From NCBI GenBank assembly GCA_002102825.1, contig DABJ01000007.1, positions 59,731 through 76,107 on the forward strand: 16,377 bases of DNA, in the 5' to 3' direction. Numbering within the stretch: the stretch's first letter is position 1; every line of letters starts with the position of its first letter. The DNA is from Candidatus Gastranaerophilales bacterium HUM_12. GTDB lineage: Bacteria > Cyanobacteriota > Vampirovibrionia > Gastranaerophilales > Gastranaerophilaceae. This document shows, piece after piece, positions 1 through 7,327 of this stretch. The position numbers and the translations under genes were made by a program. The notes under the pieces were generated by a model. It searched no databases. It was not told where the DNA came from and saw only the letters and a list, made by a program, of their open reading frames with translations.

Positions 1-1223
1 CCAATTTTGTATTGGTTGTTAGACAAATCAAGTTTTTCTTTTTCAAGATTGAAACGTTCCTTGCTCTTTTCGTAATTTGAATTGGCTGTTTTAATACTCA
101 TCATTGCATCGTTTAACTCTTGAATTGATGTAAGAATTGCTTTTTCATATATTTGCAAAGCTTTTTCATACTCAAGTTTATTGTATTTTAATACAGCTTT
201 TTTATAGCCCCCTGTGAATAAATCAAGCGATGGTGCAACTCCTGCTGTTGATAAGAATGTGTGAGGAGCAAACATTCTGCACCAATCGTAAGAGTTAAAT
301 CCTATTTGTCCATAAACTCTGAATTTTGGTAAAAAATCTCTTCTTGCAACTTTTATATCAATCCCTGTTTTTTGAATGTATAATTCTGCTTTCTGCACAT
401 CAGGTCTATTACCTATGTATTCAGTTGAGATTTCATTTGGAGTTGGAATTGTAGATATAGAGTCATAATTGCTTCTGTCTATTTTTGTAAGCATTCTATC
501 ACCAAGTTGGGTAATTAGTTGGTTTACGACAATATCTTGTCTTTCTTCTAAAGAGTTTAATCGCTCTTGCATTTGAGTTAAGGATTGTTTTTCTGATAGA
601 ACTTCAGCAATTGGGCATAAACCACTGTTATACTTTTGCTCTTCCAGATTTACAATATTTTGTTCAATTTCTAACAAATCCTTTTGATTTTGTATAAGTT
701 TATCAATTCCAACTAATGTGTAATAATTTGAAGCAAAGTTTGATGAAATTGAGATGTATGAAGCTCTTTCATCTTGGGTTGTCATTTCAATTTGTTTTTT
801 CAAACTTTTAGTTTTTAAATAATTTTCACCCCATAAATCAACTTCATAAGACATTGTAAGAGGCAAGATATAATGAGCTTGGTTGTAATCTGGAATAACG
901 ACATCTCCAAATCTTTGCGTACTTCCTGTGAATTCTCTCTGCATTGTGCCGTTGAAATACAATTGAGGTAGTTGATTTGCAAAAGCTTGTTTCATCACCT
1001 GTTGAGATTGCTTGTTTTTAATGGTTGCAATTTTTAAATCCGGATTGTTTTTGTATATAGTCATTAAATAATCATTTAACTTTTGATCGTTAAATTTTTG
1101 CCACCAAGTTAAATTCATATATTGTAAATCATTGTTATCTTGAATATTTTTAGTTTTTGCAAATGTTTGTGTTGGCATTAGGGTTAAACATATAAGTAAA
1201 ATTATTAATTTAAGTTTTTTCAT
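1..1223 (-). CDS. TolC/NodT-family outer-membrane efflux channel, partial (C-terminus beyond left edge)
   Basis: This is an open frame of 407 visible codons that runs off the left edge. It begins with a Sec signal peptide (basic start MKKLK, hydrophobic core, likely cut after TFA at about residue 22). Family landmarks are visible: SYEVDLWGE near residue 140, NRPDVQKAE near residue 270 and SLDLFTGGYKKA near residue 325. The long helical stretches between them are rich in Gln, Asn and Lys. These are the hallmarks of the outer-membrane factors that form the trimeric channel of tripartite efflux pumps. No lipobox Cys is placed correctly, unlike many NodT proteins. The start has an AGGA about 11 bases upstream. 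The gene diverges from the marR-emrA pair and shares the intergenic palindrome, so it is probably repressed by the same MarR. A pump gene may follow it to the left of the window. The family is clear; the exported substrate is unknown. Confidence 0.9.
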   Translation of the reverse strand, partial: MKKLKLIILLICLTLMPTQTFAKTKNIQDNNDLQYMNLTWWQKFNDQKLNDYLMTIYKNNPDLKIATIKNKQSQQVMKQAFANQLPQLYFNGTMQREFTGSTQRFGDVVIPDYNQAHYILPLTMSYEVDLWGENYLKTKSLKKQIEMTTQDERASYISISSNFASNYYTLVGIDKLIQNQKDLLEIEQNIVNLEEQKYNSGLCPIAEVLSEKQSLTQMQERLNSLEERQDIVVNQLITQLGDRMLTKIDRSNYDSISTIPTPNEISTEYIGNRPDVQKAELYIQKTGIDIKVARRDFLPKFRVYGQIGFNSYDWCRMFAPHTFLSTAGVAPSLDLFTGGYKKAVLKYNKLEYEKALQIYEKAILTSIQELNDAMMSIKTANSNYEKSKERFNLEKEKLDLSNNQYKI

Positions 1224-1240
1224 GATATTTTTTATCCTTT

Positions 1241-1264
1241 TTTATGTTATTATGATAACACAAA
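1241..1264. promoter_or_regulatory. Palindromic operator between tolC and marR
   Basis: The core TGTTAT-TATG-ATAACA (1245-1260) is a perfect 6-base inverted repeat around a 4-base centre. The TTT/AAA flanks extend the symmetry after one mismatch. It fills most of the 49 bases between the two divergent start codons and contains TATGAT, a likely -10 box for marR. On the other strand CATAAT is a weaker -10 candidate for tolC. Size, symmetry and position are those expected of a MarR-dimer operator controlling both directions. Binding itself is inferred. Confidence 0.6.
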
Positions 1265-1272
1265 AGGAAATC

Positions 1273-1731
1273 ATGAACAACGAACAGAAAATGAAACGCA
1301 AAATAGGCTTGGAATTGACAGGTGTTGGAAATTTGTCAAAAATGCTTGCTATACAAACATTTACAAATCTTCAATACGATGTTACGCCGGAACAATTTTC
1401 AGTTTTATCTGTTTTGATTGAAAATGAAGAGCTTTATCAAAGACAAATTTCTGCTTTAACTCTAAAAGATAGAGCAAATGTTTCGAGAATTGTTTCAATA
1501 TTAGAAAATAAAGGGTATATCTCTAAAACAGAGAGTGTTTCAGGTCGAAAAACTTTTAAAATCTCAATAACAGATGAGGGACGAAAGGTTTATGAACAAG
1601 TAAAACCAACAATTTTAAAGATTTGGTCTTATACTTGCAAGGATATTCCGGAAGAAAAAGTTGATGCTTTTTTTGAAATCCTTTCGGAAATAAAAAAAAA
1701 TTTATTAGCAAAAGTAAATATACAAATATGA
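1273..1731 (+). CDS. MarR-family winged-helix transcriptional repressor
   Basis: This is a 153-residue protein, a usual length for MarR regulators. The helix-turn-helix covers about residues 53-80 (QRQISALTLKDRANVSRIVS) and is followed by the wing ending SGRKTFKISITDEG (90-103), the usual wing sequence with Ser in place of the common Asp. Hydrophobic N- and C-terminal helices should form the dimer. I chose the ATG at 1273 because AAGGA lies 4-5 bases before it and because the start then falls just downstream of the operator. In-frame ATGs at 1222 and 1252 would put the operator and the tolC start inside the coding region. The gene is followed after 14 bases by emrA, so the two are co-transcribed. 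It most likely represses its own operon and the divergent tolC until a toxic ligand binds. Confidence 0.88.
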   Translation: MNNEQKMKRKIGLELTGVGNLSKMLAIQTFTNLQYDVTPEQFSVLSVLIENEELYQRQISALTLKDRANVSRIVSILENKGYISKTESVSGRKTFKISITDEGRKVYEQVKPTILKIWSYTCKDIPEEKVDAFFEILSEIKKNLLAKVNIQI

Positions 1732-1745
1732 GATAAGAGGAAAAT

Positions 1746-2873
1746 ATGACAAATTTTAAGAAAAATTTTAGTGAAGATTCCCACCCCGTAGGAAAATGGA
1801 GAAGAAGTCGTGAAGATTTAGAAATTTTAGCGAAAGCAAAATTGAAAAAACGTCGTCCGAAATTAACGAAAAAAAGAGTATTTTTACCTGCAATTGCTGC
1901 CGGTATTCTAGTATTGCTAGGTCTTTATGCTGCAATTATGTCAACACATTATCAGTCAACAGATGATGCTTTTGTTGAGGGTAGAATTATTTCTGTTGCC
2001 CCAAGGGTGTCTGGGCCTGTAGTTCATTTGCTTGTTGATGATAACCAACAGGTTAAAAAAGGCGAACTTCTTTTGGAAATTGACCCTAATGATTATAAAG
2101 TAAAATTGCAACAAGCAGAGGCAAAATTGGCAGAAGCAAAAGCCAGATTAAATGTTTCAACTCATGATGTATCTAAAAACGCATCAAATGTCAGTCAATC
2201 TGTAGATGATACAACCTCTGCAATGTCAAAACTTGATTTCGCTCAAAAGGATTATAAGAGATATAACGAAATGTATAAAACCGGTGTTGTATCTAAACAA
2301 GACTACGATAGAAGTTCTAAAGATTTAGACGTTTCAAATGCAAATTATCAATCAGCTTCAAATCGTTCAAAGGCAATGAAATCGGAACTTGAATCATCAA
2401 TTGCCAAAACTCAATCCGTTCAAGCTGAAATTCAAAGATTGGAAGCTGAGGTTGAACAAGCTAAATTGAATTTAAGCTATACGAAAATTTACGCACCATC
2501 AAACGGAAAAATTTCAGCAAGAAGTGTTGAACAAGGAAACTATGTACAGGTTGGTCAACCTTTATTGTCTGTTGTCCCAGAACAAATTTGGGTTGTCGCA
2601 AATTACAAAGAGGGTCAGTTGACTCACATGCACCCGGGACAAAGAGCTTGGATTTCTGTTGATACTTACCCAGGAAAGAAATTCAAAGCACATGTTGATA
2701 GTATCCAAAGAGCAACTGGTGCTAAATCAAGTTTATTTCCTCCGGAAAATGCCGTTGGTAGTTATGTAAAAATTGTTCAAAGAGTTCCTGTTAAGATTAT
2801 GTTTGATGAGGATTATACAAAATATAATATTGTTCCGGGAATGTCTGTTGTTCCAAAAGTTAAAATTAAATAA
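1746..2873 (+). CDS. emrA: EmrA/HlyD-family membrane fusion protein (efflux adaptor)
   Basis: This is the periplasmic adaptor of a tripartite efflux pump, linking an inner-membrane transporter to a TolC channel. It has 375 residues: a basic cytoplasmic tail of about 45 residues (longer than in E. coli EmrA), one membrane helix at about 46-66, then STDDAFVEGR (71-80), the typical EmrA entry into the first half of the lipoyl domain. A coiled-coil hairpin follows at about 116-245, then the second lipoyl half (YAPSNGKISARSVEQGNYV) and a beta-barrel. AGAGGAAAAT before the ATG is a good ribosome binding site. marR precedes it by 14 bases and the divergent tolC supplies the channel. The usual partner emrB (an MFS pump) is not downstream: a terminator follows at once. 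The pump must be encoded elsewhere, perhaps beyond the left edge. Confidence 0.9.
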   Translation: MTNFKKNFSEDSHPVGKWRRSREDLEILAKAKLKKRRPKLTKKRVFLPAIAAGILVLLGLYAAIMSTHYQSTDDAFVEGRIISVAPRVSGPVVHLLVDDNQQVKKGELLLEIDPNDYKVKLQQAEAKLAEAKARLNVSTHDVSKNASNVSQSVDDTTSAMSKLDFAQKDYKRYNEMYKTGVVSKQDYDRSSKDLDVSNANYQSASNRSKAMKSELESSIAKTQSVQAEIQRLEAEVEQAKLNLSYTKIYAPSNGKISARSVEQGNYVQVGQPLLSVVPEQIWVVANYKEGQLTHMHPGQRAWISVDTYPGKKFKAHVDSIQRATGAKSSLFPPENAVGSYVKIVQRVPVKIMFDEDYTKYNIVPGMSVVPKVKIK

Positions 2874-2901
2874 TTTAAACTTCAAAAATAACTAAAATAA
2901 A

Positions 2902-2940
2902 AACCCTCGATAAAATGAATTATCGAGGGTTATATTTTTA
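2902..2940. terminator. Bidirectional rho-independent terminator between emrA and the TonB operon
   Basis: A 12-base-pair perfect stem (2902-2913 with 2920-2931, containing CCCTCGAT and ATCGAGGG) closes a 6-base loop. It is followed by a T-rich run on the plus strand, and the complement of the A-rich sequence before it gives a T-rich tail on the minus strand. It lies between two convergent genes and should stop both transcripts. Confidence 0.88.
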
Positions 2941-2957
2941 AACTATGCATTTATTAT

Positions 2958-3338
2958 TTAGATTTGGTCCAGAGAAATTGCATTAACTCCAACTTCTCTT
3001 GCTTTATCCATCAATTTTACAACTGTTCCATGGTTAGAATTCCCGTCTGTTTCAATAAGTAAACCGTCCGGATAATTCTTGATTTCTTGACTTAAAACAT
3101 TCCCAAGATTATCCGCAGGAACTTCAACGTTATGGATATAATATTTGTTGTTGCTTGTAACAGTAACAGTTAAAATCTTTGATTCTTTGTCCATTTTAGT
3201 TTGTTCCACATTTTCAGGAACTGTTAAACCGATACCTTGTTGGTCAAGCATTGGAGCTACAACCATCATAATGATTAAAAGTACCAGAAAGATATCTGTC
3301 AATGGAGTAATATTGATTTCGTTAAATGTTTTTTTCAT
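2958..3338 (-). CDS. exbD: ExbD/TolR-family proton-channel subunit (second copy)
   Basis: This 126-residue protein has a short cytoplasmic start, one membrane helix (about 16-34) and a periplasmic domain, as in ExbD/TolR. The motif INITPLTDIFLVLLIIMMV places the essential proton-carrying Asp at residue 15. ExbD works with ExbB to use the proton gradient to drive TonB. The ATG overlaps the stop codon of the preceding exbD by one base (TAATG), which implies translational coupling. It is the last gene of the operon and is followed by the shared terminator. It is clearly a paralogue of the neighbouring 155-residue ExbD but shorter in the periplasmic part. It could equally be named TolR; the linked TonB favours ExbD. 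Confidence 0.9.
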   Translation of the reverse strand: MKKTFNEINITPLTDIFLVLLIIMMVVAPMLDQQGIGLTVPENVEQTKMDKESKILTVTVTSNNKYYIHNVEVPADNLGNVLSQEIKNYPDGLLIETDGNSNHGTVVKLMDKAREVGVNAISLDQI

Positions 3339-3805
3339 TATTCTTCACCCTCCGGCACATTTACTTTGTTTTTGCTGTCAAGGTCTTTTTGTGCTTTTGC
3401 GCTCAATGGTTCACCTGCAACAACCAGTTTTTTGAATTCTGCATCTTGTGCCGAATTCATAACATTCATTATTGTTGCACTTTTTACATTTTTATCAGCC
3501 TTAACAACAACTTCAGCTTTCTCATTATTACCTCTTGCTGCTAATAATTTATCCGTTAAAGCATCTGCTTGTATTGGTTCATCATTAACATACATATTTC
3601 CATCTTTTGTGATTGAAACAGTAACTTTTGCATCTTCAATAGTTGTCCCGTTGTTTACTTCCGGAACTTCAACCGTTTCTTCCATTGATTTGAATGATGG
3701 AGCTATAACCATCATGATAATCAATAAAACTAAGAAAATATCTGTTAATGGTGTGATATTTATTTCTGTAAAAAGTTTTTGTTTTTTGTTTGATGAAAAT
3801 GCCAT
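3338..3805 (-). CDS. exbD: ExbD/TolR-family proton-channel subunit (first copy)
   Basis: This 155-residue protein carries the signature EINITPLTDIFLVLLIIMMV, with the key Asp at residue 22 at the start of a single membrane helix (about 23-41). The periplasmic part is charged and ends in a Lys/Asp/Glu-rich tail longer than that of the second copy. AAGGT about 7 bases before the ATG serves as ribosome binding site. It lies 12 bases after exbB and overlaps the second exbD by one base. Two dissimilar ExbD subunits side by side may form a heterodimer in one ExbB pentamer, or serve different TonB proteins. Members of both ExbD and TolR families share this architecture, so the subfamily is assigned from the tonB neighbour. 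Confidence 0.9.
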   Translation of the reverse strand: MAFSSNKKQKLFTEINITPLTDIFLVLLIIMMVIAPSFKSMEETVEVPEVNNGTTIEDAKVTVSITKDGNMYVNDEPIQADALTDKLLAARGNNEKAEVVVKADKNVKSATIMNVMNSAQDAEFKKLVVAGEPLSAKAQKDLDSKNKVNVPEGEE

Positions 3806-3817
3806 TTTTATACCTTA

Positions 3818-4477
3818 CTATAAATTGATTTTTGAAGATGTGTATTTTGAAGCTGGTTGAGGTTCGTTGTCATCTGAATCTACAAAACTCAAGAATAACA
3901 ATTTGATTAATTGGAAATCATCTTCGTAGTGTTTAACAATTGATTGGAATGAGTTGTAAAATACTACTGCAACAATCGCAACACCAAGACCGAATGCTGT
4001 AGCAATCAATGCTGAACCAATACCTGATGCGATAGCTCCTGAGTTAGCACCCAAGTTCGGCATATCAACGAAGATAAGCAGAATTCTTACAACAGTACCA
4101 AACAAACCTAAGAACGGTGCCACACCACCAATTGTACCTAGGATTGTTAAATGGCTTTCTAATTTTCTTGATGCTAAAGCTGCTGAAATATCAAAAGAAC
4201 GAGAAAAACCTTTCTTTTGTTCTGAAAAAATTCTTACGGCTTCTTCAATAACTTCCCCTATAACACCTCCACATCTGATTGCGATGTTTTGTGCTGCAGA
4301 CAAATCATTTTTAGAAAGTTCTCTGTTTAATTCTCTCATGTAGATTGTAATATCACGTTGGTTTTTTGAGTAGAATGACCATTTGCTGATAACAACACCT
4401 ACAACTAAAATTGAACATAGGAAAATCGGTAATAATACCGGCCAGTCCATTTTAATTGATTCTAATAATAAATTCAT
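3818..4477 (-). CDS. exbB: ExbB/TolQ/MotA-family proton-channel subunit
   Basis: This 219-residue inner-membrane protein has three predicted helices at about 12-34, 112-137 and 147-177. The second carries the family signature GTIGGVAPFLGLFGTVV and the third GSALIATAFGLGVAIVAVVF. Between helices 1 and 2 lies the cytoplasmic domain of about 75 residues. ExbB pentamers surround ExbD and form the proton path that powers TonB. AGAGGA about 8 bases upstream of the ATG is a good ribosome binding site. The gene sits 39 bases after tonB and 12 bases before the first exbD, so the order is tonB-exbB-exbD-exbD. TolQ is the alternative name, but no tolA, tolB or pal gene is nearby. Confidence 0.92.
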   Translation of the reverse strand: MNLLLESIKMDWPVLLPIFLCSILVVGVVISKWSFYSKNQRDITIYMRELNRELSKNDLSAAQNIAIRCGGVIGEVIEEAVRIFSEQKKGFSRSFDISAALASRKLESHLTILGTIGGVAPFLGLFGTVVRILLIFVDMPNLGANSGAIASGIGSALIATAFGLGVAIVAVVFYNSFQSIVKHYEDDFQLIKLLFLSFVDSDDNEPQPASKYTSSKINL

Positions 4478-4516
4478 AGTTTCTATCCTCTTTTTATGTA
4501 ATAACTTATTTTCTGA

Positions 4517-5770
4517 TTAGTATTTTGATGCTCCAAATACATTGTAGTCAAATGTAAATTGAATATCGATGCTTGAGTTTTTGTATTCAGGCGGTAATGG
4601 TCTGAATGGAGCGGATAAGTGAACGGCATTGATTGCTGCTTTATCTGCATTGGGAAGACCTGATGATTTGAATACACTGCATGAAAGTAATCTTCCGTCT
4701 TTTGCAATCTTGAATAAAAGAACTACACGTTTACTTTCGTTACCTTTTGGTGGATCCCAGTTCATTTTGATTCTTCTTTGAAGTTCTCTCATGTATGGAC
4801 CAAAATCCGGTTCTCTGATTGCGTCAATTCCCGGACGACCTCCGCCGCCCCCTGGATTACCTCCGCCGGAGCCTGAACCCCTTCCGTAACCGGAACCTGT
4901 GCCTGAACCACTTCTACCAGTACCAGAACCAGATGATGCAATTCTTGATCCGGAACCCCTACCAACCGGAGCGAGTGACGGATTTGGAGCATAAGTTCCG
5001 CTACCTCTTGAACCGCCTGTTCTAGATGAACCTGAACCGCTGATTGGACCTGTTGCGTACTGTCCTGCTCTTGTTCCTCCTGCAGGAACCGGAACCTTAA
5101 ACGGAGAAGAACTTGGTCTTGAAACCGTTTTTGGTGTCATTGGAGGTTTGATAGATGGTCTTGCTGTTGGTGGTTGAGGTCTTGCAACAGTTGGTTTAGG
5201 TATTGCTTTTTCAACTGTTGGTGACGGTTTGACATTCTTTTGTTGAGTTGTCATTTTAGGTTGCGTTTGGCTCGGCGCCTTTTTAGGTGCAACACTTTGA
5301 GCTATTTTATTTACTATAGATTGTTTTTTAGGAGCAGGAGCCGGTGCCGGTGATGCAGCTTTTGGTGTTGCAGATGGAGCTGCTGATGGCATAGAAACAG
5401 GAAGTTTTGGATTATTAATCCCCCCAGTTCTAGAATTTTTGTCTGCTCTAAATTTTGTGTTTTTATTCTTTGGTGTTTGTTCTTTATCTACAAGAACAAA
5501 TTCAATATCTTTGGTTTTAGGCTGTGGCTTGTTAAATATAGAAAGATTAATTCCAAAAATAGCGAGTATTGTTACAATAAGCCATATTGTAAGTAATGTT
5601 GCAGGGTGCAAAATTGTAGAAATTACAACCCCTTGCTTTAATGAAATTGAATCATCGTCTTCTTCCCTTGTAACGGCAGGCATTACAAAATTGGATTTGT
5701 TTTTTGAAGAGTTTTCGTCATATTCTCTTCTGTTATTTACATTTTCAGTGTATTTCCCTAATATTGACAT
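4517..5770 (-). CDS. tonB: TonB-family energy transducer with Pro-rich and Gly/Ser-rich linkers
   Basis: This is a 417-residue protein. The single membrane helix (about 47-78) contains S51 and H55 with the same spacing as TonB Ser16 and His20, the residues that couple to ExbB/ExbD. A Pro/Lys/Ala-rich spacer (about 120-230) follows, then an unusual Gly/Ser/Arg-rich stretch (about 230-315), then the TonB C-terminal domain (about 322-410: YMRELQRRIKMNWDPP, then a KDGRLLSCSVFKSSG-type segment). That is much longer than E. coli TonB (239 residues), and the N-terminal cytoplasmic part (about 45 residues) is also long. I chose the ATG at 5770, with AGGG 6-7 bases upstream, over a TTG at 5788. exbB and two exbD genes follow. 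No TonB-dependent receptor is in the window, so the cargo is unknown. Confidence 0.9.
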   Translation of the reverse strand: MSILGKYTENVNNRREYDENSSKNKSNFVMPAVTREEDDDSISLKQGVVISTILHPATLLTIWLIVTILAIFGINLSIFNKPQPKTKDIEFVLVDKEQTPKNKNTKFRADKNSRTGGINNPKLPVSMPSAAPSATPKAASPAPAPAPKKQSIVNKIAQSVAPKKAPSQTQPKMTTQQKNVKPSPTVEKAIPKPTVARPQPPTARPSIKPPMTPKTVSRPSSSPFKVPVPAGGTRAGQYATGPISGSGSSRTGGSRGSGTYAPNPSLAPVGRGSGSRIASSGSGTGRSGSGTGSGYGRGSGSGGGNPGGGGGRPGIDAIREPDFGPYMRELQRRIKMNWDPPKGNESKRVVLLFKIAKDGRLLSCSVFKSSGLPNADKAAINAVHLSAPFRPLPPEYKNSSIDIQFTFDYNVFGASKY

Positions 5771-5853
5771 TTTATTCCCTAACAACAAATAATTTAATTT
5801 TCTATTTCTGTTAATAATTCTATTTTAAAGTAAAAATAAAATTATTGCCCGAT

Positions 5854-6591
5854 TTACTGATTTTGGGAGCTTGACGGATTAACTGTAATCGGTTGGGTAA
5901 GAATTAATTCAACAGATGCGTTCGCTGGAATTTCTACATCTGAACCTTTATCCCAAATTGATTTTACAAGTCCTCCACCTGCTCCAACAGCAGTCATAAG
6001 TGCTGCACCACGTCCTACACTTCCTCCGGAAAGCGGTCCTGCAATTGTACCTAAAACAGCACCTGCACCTGCTCCGATTGCAATATCTTTTGCGTATTCG
6101 GTAGTTGTTTCAAACTTCGTTCCGCCAATTAAAGTTCCTGTATTATCATCTGTCTTAATTAAAGCTGATATTGGGATATTCAATCCGCTCGGAGTGATTA
6201 TTGATGTAAATCTAAGTGTTAATTTACCATTCATAGTTCCATGTTTTGCTTTTGAAACTTCAATCACGGTACCTGTGATTGAGCTACCTGCAGGAGCAAT
6301 TCTGTTTCCTTTGTAATAAAAATCAGAACTTAGTGCTAATGTGATAGTTTGTCCTTGGTAAGCGGTTTCAGAGCTTATTGGAGCCATTAATGCAGCTCTA
6401 AAAGTTTGTCCTGCCGGAACAGTAACAACACTTCCTTTTAATGTATTGTTATTTACATTAAAAGTTTCTGGTGCATAGTAGTTAGAATTATATTGCGGTT
6501 GAGCTGAATTTTGTTGGTAGCTGTAATTCCCTGCAGCAAATACACTTCCGGAAAAAACTAATAAAGCTGAAACTATTAAAATTCTTCTCAT
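5854..6591 (-). CDS. Exported protein with VirB10/TrbI-like core and glycine-zipper segment
   Basis: This 245-residue protein has a signal peptide (cleavage expected near VFA-A, residue 19-20) and a Gln/Asn/Tyr-rich stretch to about 50. A beta-rich domain follows at about 57-145: VPAGQTFRAALMAPISSETA, then FYYKGNRIAPAGSSITGTV, then LTLRFTSIITPSGLNIPI. This order (P-G start, S-S, PAGS, G-V, P-G-IPI) matches the VirB10/TrbI C-terminal fold of type IV secretion. A glycine-zipper segment (170-208) stands where VirB10 has its outer-membrane helices, and the protein ends IPANASVELILTQPITV. No other secretion genes are present, so I infer an envelope or scaffold role, not conjugation. The ribosome binding site GGGAGGAG is strong. 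Its own promoter lies upstream. The next gene upstream is a paralogue. Family match is by pattern only. Confidence 0.7.
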   Translation of the reverse strand: MRRILIVSALLVFSGSVFAAGNYSYQQNSAQPQYNSNYYAPETFNVNNNTLKGSVVTVPAGQTFRAALMAPISSETAYQGQTITLALSSDFYYKGNRIAPAGSSITGTVIEVSKAKHGTMNGKLTLRFTSIITPSGLNIPISALIKTDDNTGTLIGGTKFETTTEYAKDIAIGAGAGAVLGTIAGPLSGGSVGRGAALMTAVGAGGGLVKSIWDKGSDVEIPANASVELILTQPITVNPSSSQNQ

Positions 6592-6632
6592 TGGATACTC
6601 TCCTCCCTAAAACATAATTCTTCTATTTAATT

Positions 6633-6660
6633 ATTTTATCTCATTTAAATATTTTGTCAA
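6633..6660 (-). promoter_or_regulatory. Sigma70-type promoter of the glycine-zipper exported protein
   Basis: Read on the minus strand, TTGACA (6660-6655, perfect -35) is separated by 16 bases from TAAAAT (6638-6633, five of six for -10). Transcription should begin near 6626, giving a leader of about 35 bases with a strong GGGAGGAG ribosome binding site. It is among the strongest promoters visible here and suggests the downstream gene, and possibly tonB-exbBDD, is well expressed. Confidence 0.7.
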
Positions 6661-6671
6661 TTTATTAATGT

Positions 6672-7292
6672 CTAATCTGTTAAGGTATGTGTAATAGATG
6701 CCGGTGCGGTTAATATAATAATCTGTTGATCACCTGCCGGAATTTTTGTTGCTTGTCCCATAGAACGCTTTCCTCCTGGGCGAACTTGAAGTGTTGCCGC
6801 TCTGTGATTCCAAGAAATTCCTTGATATTTGCTTTGGTAGTGAGGCATTTTAACCCATTCAGATGGCGGAGTTAGTTCTCCTCCGATTAAGTTTCCGTTA
6901 GAGGAATAAATATAACCTTTTATTGGAATTTCAAAACCATCTTTCATTACAAGTTTTGTAATTTTAATTTTCATAGATGCATTTGTTCCTACAACAGGTT
7001 CATTTATTTTTTCAATATATCCGTAAAATTCGGTATCCCGAGGGATAATATTTGTTTCATACATAAACAAATCATTTGTTGCAATGAATTTAACTTTATA
7101 CCCTTCAGGACAGGTTTCTGTTGAAATTTCCTGAGTATTTAATACAGGAATAAAGGTTCCTTGTGGCAAGGTTATTTCGTCATAGCCTCTCATGTTCAAT
7201 TGAATATTCGAAAGAGTTTCTTCTGCAATATTTGGCAATTGAAGTGTCACCAGGGTAAAAATTATTGAAAGTATTGCAAATGTTATTCTCAT
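6672..7292 (-). CDS. Exported paralogue of the VirB10/TrbI-like protein
   Basis: This is a 206-residue protein with an N-terminal hydrophobic segment (about 3-20) that should act as signal peptide or anchor. Residues 42-138 align step by step with residues 58-157 of the neighbouring exported protein: LPQGTFIPVLNTQEIS, then NIIPRDTEFYGYIEKI, then MKDGFEIPIKGY, then NLIGG. The end IPAGDQQIIILTAPASIT also matches. The glycine-zipper segment is missing; a short Arg/Gly-containing stretch (163-180) replaces it. One Cys is present at 61. The two genes therefore arose by duplication and diverged strongly. No ribosome binding site precedes the ATG. A promoter lies so close that the transcript is probably leaderless. 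Function is unknown; a periplasmic or outer-membrane-associated role is inferred from the signal sequence and the fold. Confidence 0.65.
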   Translation of the reverse strand: MRITFAILSIIFTLVTLQLPNIAEETLSNIQLNMRGYDEITLPQGTFIPVLNTQEISTETCPEGYKVKFIATNDLFMYETNIIPRDTEFYGYIEKINEPVVGTNASMKIKITKLVMKDGFEIPIKGYIYSSNGNLIGGELTPPSEWVKMPHYQSKYQGISWNHRAATLQVRPGGKRSMGQATKIPAGDQQIIILTAPASITHTLTD

Positions 7293-7299
7293 ACGTGTT

Positions 7300-7327
7300 A
7301 TTATAACAATTTTTTTGAAGAATTCAA
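7300..7327 (-). promoter_or_regulatory. Promoter for a probably leaderless transcript, with palindrome
   Basis: On the minus strand TTGAAT (7327-7322) and a perfect TATAAT (7305-7300) are 16 bases apart. Only seven bases separate the -10 box from the ATG at 7292, so the start of transcription should fall at or next to the start codon. The -10 box lies inside the 13-base palindrome TGTTATTATAACA (7296-7308), whose arms equal those of the marR operator. This may be chance in AT-rich DNA or a regulator site. Confidence 0.5.

Noticed and set aside
1222..1272. Longer MarR start at 1222 or 1252
   Set aside because: It would place the palindromic operator and the tolC start inside the MarR gene, adds a hydrophobic stretch atypical for MarR, and lacks a ribosome binding site; 1273 has AAGGA nearby.
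3145..3860. Several plus-strand frames of 72-164 codons opposite exbD and exbB
   Set aside because: They lie wholly antisense to well-recognised ExbD and ExbB genes, have no ribosome binding sites and encode Cys/Phe-rich sequence expected from reverse reading of membrane genes.
4483..5025. Short frames of 67-74 codons on both strands over the tonB 3-prime half
   Set aside because: They arise from the repetitive Gly/Ser-rich and C-terminal TonB coding sequence in other frames and show no start signals.
5439..5792. 117-codon plus-strand frame opposite the tonB start
   Set aside because: Antisense to the TonB membrane helix and spacer, whose sequence and SxxxH motif are clearly coding.
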